Part shown: one piece after another, positions 41,131 to 48,727 of the stretch | Numbering within the stretch: position 1 is the first letter of the stretch | Layout of the letters: every line of letters begins with the position of its first letter | Assembly (NCBI GenBank): GCA_937907395.1 | Contig: CALCII010000016.1 | Location: forward strand, 186,001-250,000 | Direction: 5' to 3' | DNA: 64,000 nucleotides | Origin: an uncultured Chitinophagaceae bacterium | GTDB lineage: Bacteria; Bacteroidota; Bacteroidia; Chitinophagales; Chitinophagaceae | Notes under the pieces: model-generated | The model's input: only the letters and a program-made list of their open reading frames with translations | Databases searched by the model: none | Told to the model about the DNA's origin: nothing | Made by a program: the position numbers and the translations under genes

Positions 41131-42510
41131 ATGAACTTATTACCGACATTTGAACAATGTATTCAGCAGCAGCATCTTTTTGAAAAAAAAGACCGGCTCA
41201 TTCTTGCTGTAAGTGGAGGAGCCGATAGTGTGGTATTGGTGGATCTGTGTGCCAAAGCCGGTTATCATTTTTCTATTGCGCATTGTAATTTTCAATTGAG
41301 AGGTGAGGAGAGTGAACGGGATGAAACTTTTGTAAGAACACTGGCCGAACGATACAACGTGGAATTGTTTGTAAAACGATTTGATACAAATGCGATTGTG
41401 CAAGAGGAGAAGGGATCAGTTCAGGAAATTGCAAGGAATCTCCGTTACAGTTGGTTTGAAGAACTGGTGAATGAACAACTGAGGCAGATCAATGCATTGA
41501 AAGAAGATGTGAATGATTATTTATCTCCGCATCATATTCATGTGTTAACGGCGCATCATGCCGATGATCATGCAGAAACGGTGCTGATGAATTTTGTTCG
41601 TGGAACAGGTTTGCACGGGCTTACGGGCATACCGGTTGCATACGGACACATCAAACGTCCGCTGCTGGGCTTTACCAAACAACAGTTGATAGATTATGCT
41701 GTGGCACAACAGCTGAGCTATGTGGAAGACTCTTCCAATGCTTCAGTGAAATATACAAGAAATTATTTCCGGCATGAAATTATTCCTGCTATCGGTAAAG
41801 TATACCCGCAGGTGAAAGAAAACCTGCTGAATAACATTCGCCGGTTTCAGTCCATTGAACAATTGTACAAACTTGGCACTAAAAAAATCATCGATAAGAT
41901 CTGTAGGATAAAGGGAAATGAAATTCATATTCCTGTCAAGCAATTGCTGGAATACCGGAATGAGGCTTTGATTTATGAAATCATTCATCCGTTCGGATTT
42001 ACAGAAGGGCAGGTGAATGAAGTGGTGAAATTATGCAAAGGCAGTTCGGGCAGCTATATCGATTCTCCGGTGTTTCAGTATCGCATCATCCGCCACCGTC
42101 ATTGGCTCATCATTGCACCGGTTGCTGCAGATGAATCGGTTCATGTGGTAATCGATGGCACAGGAGATTGGTTGTTCCCATCTGGTTCAGTAAAAGTGGA
42201 GGCGTTGAAAGAAGTGCCTGCCACCATTCTGGTCACAGCAGCAACAGCAATGCTGGATGCAAAGAAAATCACCTTTCCCTTACTCCTCCGTAAATGGAAA
42301 GCAGGTGATTATTTTTATCCGTTGGGTATGCCCAAAAAGAAGAAGGTTGCCCGGTTTTTAATTGATCAGAAATTATCTCTCACTGAAAAGGAAAATATAT
42401 GGGTGCTCGAAAGCGATAACCGTATTGTTTGGGTGGCGGGCCGTAGAATAGATGACCGGTTTAAAGTAACAGCTTCCACAAAACAGGTTTTGAAACTGAC
42501 TTTGATATAA
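41131..42510 (+). CDS. tilS: tRNA(Ile)-lysidine synthetase
   Basis: Modifies C34 of tRNA-Ile(CAU) to lysidine so it reads AUA. 459 residues. The PP-loop SGGADS lies at 28-33, then FSIAHCNFQLRGEES, VLTAHHADDHAETVLMNFVRGTGLHGLTGI, and a C-terminal TilS domain (RKWKAGDYFYPLGMPKKKKVARFLIDQKL). Full-length form with substrate-binding C-terminal domain. Confidence 0.96.
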   Translation: MNLLPTFEQCIQQQHLFEKKDRLILAVSGGADSVVLVDLCAKAGYHFSIAHCNFQLRGEESERDETFVRTLAERYNVELFVKRFDTNAIVQEEKGSVQEIARNLRYSWFEELVNEQLRQINALKEDVNDYLSPHHIHVLTAHHADDHAETVLMNFVRGTGLHGLTGIPVAYGHIKRPLLGFTKQQLIDYAVAQQLSYVEDSSNASVKYTRNYFRHEIIPAIGKVYPQVKENLLNNIRRFQSIEQLYKLGTKKIIDKICRIKGNEIHIPVKQLLEYRNEALIYEIIHPFGFTEGQVNEVVKLCKGSSGSYIDSPVFQYRIIRHRHWLIIAPVAADESVHVVIDGTGDWLFPSGSVKVEALKEVPATILVTAATAMLDAKKITFPLLLRKWKAGDYFYPLGMPKKKKVARFLIDQKLSLTEKENIWVLESDNRIVWVAGRRIDDRFKVTASTKQVLKLTLI

Positions 42511-42552
42511 CAGTTATTCCCCGTGTCCTTTGTGGTTAAGTAAACAGGAACA

Positions 42553-43170
42553 TTAAAAATTAAAATGGGGATGCAGTAACTGGCTGATGAAATGCTGGAT
42601 CACGTTAGGTTCCATAATCAATGTAAATACGATCCCGTAAATAGCTCCCCATAAATGTGCGCTGTGGTTGATATAATCGCCTCCACGTTTAGCCATATAA
42701 GCAGTATAGAACAAATAAAGCACAGCAAATACAACAGCCGGAAGCGGAAGAAAGAAAACATATAAGGTTTCCCAGGGCGCTAATAAAATAAATGAAAATA
42801 AAATAGCTGTAACTGCTCCCGATGCCCCCAGGCTGCGGTAGTTATAGTTGTTGTGATTTTTTATGTAGGATGGAATTTCAGAAACAATAATTCCTATCAG
42901 GTAAAACAAAAGAAATCCCGCTTTGCCTATTTTGGCTACAAAAAATAACTCCATGGCCCGGCCAAAGAAATACAAGGTGATCATATTGAATGCCAGGTGA
43001 GCAAGATCCGCATGAATAAAACCGGATGTGACAAAACGGTAATACTGTTTCCTGTTTTTGATCATCGGCGGCCAGAAGATGAGATCGTTGATGATCTTTT
43101 CATTGTTGAAAGCAGTGAAAGATATAATAGCTGTTATGATAATAATTGTAAGCGTGATTGATAATTCCAT
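42553..43170 (-). CDS. Rhomboid-family intramembrane serine protease
   Basis: 205-residue protein with about six helices. The catalytic pair is present: Ser117 in GASGAV and His172 in HSAHLWGAIYG. The loop WPPMIKNRKQYYRFVTSGFIHADLAHLAFNM is the typical L1 region. It cleaves transmembrane helices; substrate unknown. It is convergent with tilS and followed upstream by the double-hairpin element. Confidence 0.92.
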   Translation of the reverse strand: MELSITLTIIIITAIISFTAFNNEKIINDLIFWPPMIKNRKQYYRFVTSGFIHADLAHLAFNMITLYFFGRAMELFFVAKIGKAGFLLFYLIGIIVSEIPSYIKNHNNYNYRSLGASGAVTAILFSFILLAPWETLYVFFLPLPAVVFAVLYLFYTAYMAKRGGDYINHSAHLWGAIYGIVFTLIMEPNVIQHFISQLLHPHFNF

Positions 43171-43219
43171 GTACTAAAGTTAATGTGTCGAACGAATTCA
43201 AAGTGTGTAAAAATGTTAT

Positions 43220-43347
43220 GTACCTTTTTGCTTGCCCAAAAAGGTACCCAAAAAGGGCATCCGAGATCGAATACGCCCCGATCTCGGGGAAAGCCTTGAT
43301 TTAACTATGTTGCTACTGTAGTGCCGGGCATCAGTTCCTTGATTTCG
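43220..43347. repeat. Dispersed double-hairpin element, copy 2
   Basis: Stem A: GTACCTTTTTG (43220-43230) pairs perfectly with CAAAAAGGTAC (43237-43247) around CTTGCC. Stem B: CCGAGATCG (43261-43269) pairs perfectly with CGATCTCGG (43279-43287) around AATACGCCC. The tail CCTTGATTTA and CTACTGTAGTGCC follow. Both stems differ in sequence from copy 1 at 15414 but keep full pairing, and the loops are conserved. The remainder of 43348-43450 is AT-rich without features. Confidence 0.8.
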
Positions 43348-43450
43348 TTCATTCGTTTGTAAATCACTGTAATAATTAATTGTAATTAAACAGTCGGTTA
43401 AAGTTATTGATGGCGTCTGTTAAAATAAAGATAAACGAAAGGGTATGTAT

Positions 43451-43924
43451 TTAACTGTGATGATATTTTTCATTCCGTAAAATAGTGCAGGCACGATATA
43501 CCTGCTCGGCTAAAATCAAACGCACCAGTTGATGCGGAAATACCAGGTGTGATAAACTCCATTTAAAGTTGGCACGCTTCATCACGGCTTCATCAATACC
43601 ATAAGCACCTCCAATCAGGAAGACCAGGTTTTTTACACTCTCGTTGCTGCGTTTCTGGATCAGTTCGGCAAGGCCCTCACTGCTGATTTGTTTGCCCCTT
43701 TCATCGAGGGCCACCAGGTAATCATCCTTTTCCAGCCAGTTTAAAATCACTTCGCCTTCTTTCTTTTTGAGATCGATTTCACTGAGCATGCCGGCATTTT
43801 TAGGAACGGGTAAAATCGTCCATTCAACCGGGTAGTAATGCTTGATGCGTTTGGTGAATTCTTCGATGCCTTGTTTTACATATGGCTCATGTGCTTTTCC
43901 AACCGACCAGAAAGAAATTTTCAT
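43451..43924 (-). CDS. rlmH: 23S rRNA (pseudouridine-1915-N3) methyltransferase
   Basis: 157-residue SPOUT methyltransferase starting at MKISFWSVGKAHEPYVKQGIEEF. The frame runs on upstream for 26 codons into the 123-base repeat and is not coding there. LVALDERGKQISSEGLAELI, FLIGGAYGID (SAM loop) and SLSHLVFPHQLVRLILAEQVYRACTI are the family motifs. It methylates pseudouridine 1915 in helix 69. Length is typical. Confidence 0.95.
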   Translation of the reverse strand: MKISFWSVGKAHEPYVKQGIEEFTKRIKHYYPVEWTILPVPKNAGMLSEIDLKKKEGEVILNWLEKDDYLVALDERGKQISSEGLAELIQKRSNESVKNLVFLIGGAYGIDEAVMKRANFKWSLSHLVFPHQLVRLILAEQVYRACTILRNEKYHHS

Positions 43925-43971
43925 ATTGTTATTTCTGTTGTGAAGATAGGATGTGTTGGAAACATATTCAT

Positions 43972-44388
43972 GAATCCTTATCTGCTTCGACAAGCTCAGC
44001 ATGACAAGGTTTTATTTCAGAATATGATTTCATTTCTTTTTAAGCAGGATGTCAGCCTGAGCTCAGTCGAAGGCTAGTTCGAAAAACGGTTGCTGAATCC
44101 ATGTCTGCTTCGACAAGCTCAGCATGACAAGGTTTTATTTCAGAATATGATTTCATTTCTTTTTAAGCAGGATGTCAGCCTGAGCCCCGTCGAAGGCGAG
44201 TTTGAAAGACAGCTATTGAATCTTTGTTTACTCCGACAAGCTCAGCATGACAAGGTATTCGTATTCTATATAAACAATCACATCTTCTTCTAAAAAGTAA
44301 TGTCAGCCTGAGCCCCGTCGAAGGCGAGTTTGAAAGACGGCTATTGAATCCTTGTTTACTCCGACAATCTCAGCATGACAAGATATTT
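43972..44388. repeat. Array 1 of a 123-base repeat
   Basis: About 3.3 copies with period near 123 bases (TCTGCTTCGA at 43981 and 44104, then degenerate copies near 44230 and 44357). Each unit contains GCTTCGACAAGCTCAGCATGACA and, 50-60 bases on, its near-inverse TGTCAGCCTGAGC..GTCGAAGGC, so each unit can fold into a long hairpin. The same family forms array 2 at 48296. It fills the gap between rlmH and the amidohydrolase. Confidence 0.85.
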
Positions 44389-44439
44389 TCATTCATGATT
44401 CAATCCGAATAATTGTATTTTACAGTACAACTATTGCTT

Positions 44440-46007
44440 ATGCAGAAATCATTGTTTCTTGTCTTTCTGTTAGCCGCTCTTTCTTCTGTCGCACAGGTAA
44501 AGAAAGCTCCTTTGGTGAAAGAAGGAGAAGGCCCTTATACCCAACTCATCTTACGGGGTGTGATCATGATCAGCGGAACAGGGGCGCCACCCACGGGTCC
44601 CATGGATATCGTTATCGAGAACAACCGCATTGTACAGATTGCAGGTGTGGGATCGGGTGTGCCCGTGCACGATGCCCGTCGTCCGCAACTCAAGGAAGGT
44701 GGAAAGGAACTGAACCTGGAAGGCATGTATATAATGCCCGGTTTTATTGATATGCATGCACATATTGGTGGTAACCAGGCACCCCTTGCAGAATATGTGT
44801 TTAAACTGTGGATGGCACATGGCATCACCACCATTCGTGAACCAGGTTGTGGTAACGGTCTCGAATGGGTGCTGGAAGAAAAAAGACTGAGTGCGGAAAA
44901 CAAAATCACCGCCCCCGAATCTTTGCTTATACAACCTTCGGGCAGGGGAGTAAACAGCCAATCGTAACCGGGGAACAAGCGGCAGAATGGGTACGTCAGA
45001 ATGCAAAGAACGGATCGGACGGAATCAAGTTTTTTGGAGCATCACCACAGGTGATGGATGCAGCCATCCGTGAAAATAAAAAACTGGGATTACGCAGTAC
45101 CTGTCACCATGCACAAATGGATGTGGCAAGATGGAACGTATTGCATTCGGCAAGGGCCGGTATGACCAGCATGGAACATTGGTATGGTTTGCCGGAAGCA
45201 TTATTTACCAATCAAACAATTCAGCAGTACCCACTCAAATACAATTACAGTAATGAGCAGGATCGTTTTGAAGAAGCCGGTCGATTGTGGAAACAGGCAG
45301 CATCGCCCTTCAGCGATCATTGGAACAAAGTGATGAATGAATTACTGAGCCTGGATTTTACCCTTGATCCCACTTTCAACATTTATGATGCCAACCGTGA
45401 CCTGATGCGTGCACGCCGGGCCGAATGGCATGAAGAGTATACGCTGCCATCACTTTGGAAATTTTTTGAACCGAGTAAAACATCGCATGGCAGTTACTGG
45501 CATAGCTGGGGAACGGAGCAGGAAGTGGCATGGAAGGAAAATTACCGGCTGTGGATGCAGTTTATCAACGAATACAAAAACAGGGGCGGGAGAGTGACCA
45601 CAGGAAGCGATAATGGCTTTATTTACCAGACCTATGGCTTTGGTTACATCCGTGAACTGGAGTTGATGCGGGAAGCAGGGTTCCATCCGTTGGAAGTGAT
45701 CCGTTCTGCTACTTTATACGGAGCCCAGGCACTGGGTATGGAGAAAGACCTGGGTTCAATTGAAGTAGGTAAACTGGCCGACTTTGTGGTTGTGGAGGTG
45801 AATCCCCTGGAGAACCTTCAGGTGCTGTATGGAACCGGCGCCATCCGTTTTACAGCCGAAGGAAAGACTGTTCGGGTTGGTGGCGTTAAGTATACCATCA
45901 AAGACGGTATTGTATACGATTCTAAGAAGTTGTTGGCCGATGTAAAACGAATGGTGGAAGAGGAGAAACAGAAGTCCGGATTTCAGATCAAACAGCCGGG
46001 TCTATAA
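44440..46007 (+). pseudogene. Exported amidohydrolase, interrupted by a frameshift
   Basis: A metal-dependent amidohydrolase split between two frames. The first part (44440-44967) has a signal peptide ending SSVAQ and the metal-binding GFIDMHAHIGG, then reads ENKITAPES and soon stops. The second frame continues with PRIFAYTTFGQGSKQPIV, through VTTGSDNGFIYQ (likely metal Asp) to 46007. Frame 1 and frame 2 join if the run of five C at 44912-44916 had six. So one C is missing, either as a true mutation or as a sequencing error. Substrate unknown; imidazolonepropionase- and dipeptidase-like relatives exist. Confidence 0.85.
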
Positions 46008-46077
46008 ATGAAAATGCAGCCGGGGTAATGATTTTCAGCGGAAAACGGATGGAAAACAGAAAAGAATTGAGAAACCG

Positions 46078-46109
46078 TTTGGGTGGAAAACCCTGAGTCC
46101 TTATCTTTG
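46078..46109 (+). promoter_or_regulatory. Promoter of tRNA-Arg
   Basis: TTTG at 46078-46081, 20 bases, then TATCTTTG at 46102-46109, an exact TAnnTTTG. The tRNA begins 18 bases downstream. This is the clearest promoter in the window. Confidence 0.7.
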
Positions 46110-46127
46110 CCGTCCCTTAAAAAGGAT

Positions 46128-46201
46128 GGCTCCGTAGCTCAACTGAATAGAGCATCTGACTACGGATCAGAAGGTTTCAGGTTTGAATCCTGACGGAGTC
46201 A
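46128..46201 (+). tRNA. tRNA-Arg (ACG)
   Basis: 74-base cloverleaf. Acceptor GGCTCCG pairs with CGGAGTC (one G-U), and the D-arm is GCTCAACTGAATAGAGC. Anticodon stem TCTGA/TCAGA surrounds CTACGGA, giving anticodon ACG. The T-arm is TCAGG, TTTGAAT, CCTGA, and the discriminator is A. CCA not encoded. Confidence 0.95.
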
Positions 46202-46210
46202 CTAAAAGTA

Positions 46211-46238
46211 AAAGTCATTCAGAAATGAATGGCTTTTT
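46211..46238 (+). terminator. Terminator after tRNA-Arg
   Basis: AAAGTCATTC (46211-46220) pairs with GAATGGCTTT (46227-46236) with one G-T pair around AGAAAT, followed by more T residues. Confidence 0.8.
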
Positions 46239-46420
46239 TGGTTTACAGTAGAAAACAAAACAGAAATTTTCAATAGCTTTCTTTTATCAATGCTTTTTTT
46301 CATAGGTGGAGTTATTTTATAATGTATTAGTTTTTTATCAATTAGGTTAAAAGTTAGAATTGAAAATTGAAGTGAGTAGTCTTTAAAAAAACAAGTGATT
46401 AATAATCAATGTTTTATGAA

Positions 46421-46485
46421 TAATAAATAAACCAGTTTACGACTTGCTATTTATTATCTATTTTTTTTAACTGGTTTATTTATTA
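46421..46485. repeat. 17-base perfect inverted repeat in AT-rich DNA
   Basis: 46421-46437 (TAATAAATAAACCAGTT) is the exact reverse complement of 46469-46485, with 31 AT-rich bases between. It lies in a strongly AT-rich 370-base stretch (46240-46609) upstream of two unknown genes. It might be a cruciform, the ends of a tiny element, or a regulator site. Nothing else is recognised in the stretch. Confidence 0.8.
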
Positions 46486-46609
46486 AAAGTTAAGGATTTT
46501 TAGTTGCGTATTAGTTTACCTTTACTATCTTAAAAATGACGTTTTTTTAATTATTTATTCCTCTATATTTACATCGTATAATATTCTTGTACTATACAAT
46601 ACATCTAAA

Positions 46610-47134
46610 ATGTTTGCTGCAAATTCATATTCTCCGTTTGAAACTGGGCTTGCTAACGCTAAAACCGTTGTTGGTCTTGAATGGATTTATGAAGGTGTTA
46701 AGAATCATTTTGGGAAATTGTTATTCTTTGTTTTAGTTGTTTTAATAGGCTTACCCGTAGTTTTTTTCTTTGGATATTGGCTACAAGTTAAAAGGAGAAA
46801 ATTTCGTCGTAGGATGAAACGGGATTTACCGTTATTAAATACACTTGAGGAATATTTAAAATTAAAAGATTACATAACAAATTTAGATAAGTTAGCTCCT
46901 TCTTTAAAAAAGGTAGAACAATACAATAAAAAGGAAGCTCCTTGGCCATTAAAATATACATTGAGTCAGATGCAAAAAATGTCATCAACTTTATTAACAT
47001 ACAATAAATGGCAAAAAAGCAGATTAAATTGTTTAAATACAGAACAATTTAGCGGATCTACAAATGTCTTTACTTTTGTGTCAGAAAGAGAGTTGTGGGC
47101 TGAACGAAATACAGCCTACCAATATTGGATGTAA
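46610..47134 (+). CDS. Membrane-anchored protein of unknown function
   Basis: 174-residue protein with one hydrophobic segment at about 37-57 followed by a very basic KRRKFRRRMKRD, so the C-terminal part should be cytoplasmic. That part is helical and lysine-rich. I do not recognise a family. The gene is clearly more AT-rich than its neighbours, lies after tRNA-Arg, and is followed 2 bases later by the next gene. These are signs of a transferred two-gene unit. Confidence 0.65.
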   Translation: MFAANSYSPFETGLANAKTVVGLEWIYEGVKNHFGKLLFFVLVVLIGLPVVFFFGYWLQVKRRKFRRRMKRDLPLLNTLEEYLKLKDYITNLDKLAPSLKKVEQYNKKEAPWPLKYTLSQMQKMSSTLLTYNKWQKSRLNCLNTEQFSGSTNVFTFVSERELWAERNTAYQYWM

Positions 47135-47136
47135 TA

Positions 47137-47646
47137 ATGTTTATCTCAAGTTTTCCTTATCAAAAAATTAATCACATTACCAAAGTAGTTGGGGAAGATA
47201 AATTAATTGAATATGTCTATTCATTTAGAGGCAAAACGGGAAAGAGATATTTAATTATAGTTGAAGAGTATACCTATTTTATTTTTATAGTAAAGTTTTG
47301 TTTACAGGAACGAAAATATCATCCTGATAGATTTAATGTTTTAACAAATTTGAACGAATGTAGTCGTGTTATAACAACAATAGGGAAGTTGATCACTGAA
47401 CTTTATCAAAAAAATCCATTTGCTTCTTTTGGATTTATAGGGTCAAATTTACCCGAAGAAGAAAAAAGTAATACAAAGAGGTACAGGTTATATTCTCTCG
47501 TGGTAAGTCAATTAATATCTCCAGTTAAATTTGAGCATCGTAGGTCCAATAAACATAGTGCGTATTTGCTGATAAATAAAGATAACCAAGAGCCAAATTT
47601 ACTGTCGAAAATTGAAGAAATGTTTGAGCGTATTTATGATTTATAA
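47137..47646 (+). CDS. Protein of unknown function paired with the preceding membrane protein
   Basis: 169-residue protein from ATG 47137. A central block (VEEYTYFIFIVKFCLQERKYHPDRFNVLTNLNECSRVI) is followed by NPFASFGFIGSN, RYRLYSLVVSQLISPVKFEH and AYLLINKDN. It looks like one compact alpha/beta domain; no known catalytic motif is evident. Cytoplasmic. AT-rich like its partner, and the 2-base gap implies a joint product or a pair acting together. I have seen no name I can support. Confidence 0.65.
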   Translation: MFISSFPYQKINHITKVVGEDKLIEYVYSFRGKTGKRYLIIVEEYTYFIFIVKFCLQERKYHPDRFNVLTNLNECSRVITTIGKLITELYQKNPFASFGFIGSNLPEEEKSNTKRYRLYSLVVSQLISPVKFEHRRSNKHSAYLLINKDNQEPNLLSKIEEMFERIYDL

Positions 47647-47776
47647 ATCCCTAATTAAAGAATATTGATGAGTTCTAATGTTTAAGTTAGATAATTAACC
47701 TTGTAAAAGGTATTGTTTAGTTTCATTCTAAATCTTTATTAGGGGTTATGACCAAAATAAGTAGTAGTTAATGAAA

Positions 47777-47800
47777 AAGGCGAAGCCTCAGCTTCGCCCT
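47777..47800. terminator. Terminator between the unknown pair and thioredoxin
   Basis: GGCGAAGC (47779-47786) pairs perfectly with GCTTCGCC (47791-47798) around CTCA. An A-run at 47774-47778 gives T residues on the minus strand for the thioredoxin gene. Confidence 0.75.
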
Positions 47801-47824
47801 TATTATTTGGTTTTCAAAGAAGTT

Positions 47825-48205
47825 TTATTCTGTTTCTTCTACCGGATTATTGCTGAGCAGGTGCTCTTCAATAATCTGTTTGAGTACATGTTTGGGAAAA
47901 GCGCCTGGTTCCATAGATGGGGCTCCGGTAACAGGAATGAACAACAGAGTGGGGATGCTCTGGATCCCAAACACAGTGGATACTTCCATTTGTAAATCTG
48001 TATTTACTTTATAGATATCCAGTTTGCCTGCATATTCTTCTGATAATTGTTCAAGAATGGGGGCTACCATTTTACAGGGACTGCACCAATCGGCATAGAA
48101 ATCCACAATTGCCGGAACGCTTCCTTTGAAGTTCCATTCTTTTTCGGTGGTATAGTCGAAGATCAGTTCCCTGAACTGTTCGGAGGTGATGTTTTTTGTT
48201 GCCAT
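47825..48205 (-). CDS. trxA: Thioredoxin
   Basis: 126-residue thioredoxin-fold protein with active site WCSPC at residues 40-44 (Ser replaces the usual Gly) and the cis-proline region IQSIPTLLFIP. It lacks a signal peptide, so it acts in the cytoplasm reducing disulfides. The C-terminal part is slightly longer than classic thioredoxin. A promoter with a CRP-like site lies directly upstream. Confidence 0.92.
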   Translation of the reverse strand: MATKNITSEQFRELIFDYTTEKEWNFKGSVPAIVDFYADWCSPCKMVAPILEQLSEEYAGKLDIYKVNTDLQMEVSTVFGIQSIPTLLFIPVTGAPSMEPGAFPKHVLKQIIEEHLLSNNPVEETE

Positions 48206-48227
48206 TTATTTGTTTTAAATCCTGATG

Positions 48228-48272
48228 CGAAGGTAGCGAAAACCAAGCCGGGCTTATGTGATGTACGTCACA
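48228..48272 (-). promoter_or_regulatory. trxA promoter with a CRP/FNR-type operator
   Basis: On the minus strand 48235-48228 reads TACCTTCG, a TAnnTTTG-like -7 element. Plus-strand 48257-48272 reads TGTGATGTACGTCACA, an exact TGTGA-N6-TCACA site. With a start near 48223 the site is centred at about -41.5, the class II activator position. Regulation by a Crp/Fnr-family protein is inferred. Confidence 0.5.
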
Positions 48273-48295
48273 TGAAAGGATGCTTTGCCCTGGAA

Positions 48296-48718
48296 CCTTG
48301 TCTGCTTCGACAAACTCAGCATGACAAGGTATTGTTTCAGAATATGATTTGATTTCTTTTTAAATCAGGATGTCAGCCTGAGCCCCGTCGAAGGCGGATA
48401 AGTGAATGGAATCCGGAACCTTGTCTGCTTCGACAGGCTCAGCATGACAAGGTATTGTTTCAGAATATGATTTGATTTCTTTTTAAATCAGGATGTCAGC
48501 CTGAGCCCCGTCGAAGGCGGATAAGTGAATGGAATCCGGAACCTTGTCTGCTTCGACAAGCTCAGCATGACAAGGGATCATTTCCTGGTTTAAAATTTCG
48601 TTTCCAATAAACGATCTGTCAGCCTGAACTCGTCGAAGGCGGGTTGGTGGAATCTGGAACCTTGTCTGCTTCGACGTGGCTCAGCATGACAATGATTCCG
48701 AGAGGCTCAGCATGACAA
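48296..48718. repeat. Array 2 of the 123-base repeat
   Basis: Copies begin at TCTGCTTCGA 48301, 48424, 48547 and 48665. The first two are nearly identical over 123 bases; the last two are shorter and more diverged. They carry the same paired motifs as array 1 (CTTCGAC..CTCAGCATGACA and TGTCAGCCTGAGC..CGTCGAAGGC) and the same orientation. It fills the gap between trxA and the GH20 gene. Confidence 0.85.
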
Positions 48719-48727
48719 GAGATTGTA

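Noticed and set aside
44905..44920. Programmed ribosomal frameshift in the amidohydrolase
   Set aside because: No slippery heptamer of the usual kind and no clear stimulatory structure. A missing C in a C-run explains it more simply.
44865..46007. A separate 380-residue gene downstream of the short amidohydrolase ORF
   Set aside because: Its first residues come from the antisense-like alternate frame of the upstream part. The two halves together make one amidohydrolase with a one-base shift.
48296..48718. CRISPR array
   Set aside because: Repeats are 123 bases with no unique spacers of regular length, units are internally palindromic, and no cas genes are near. The same holds for 43972-44388 and for the 200-base repeats at 32441.
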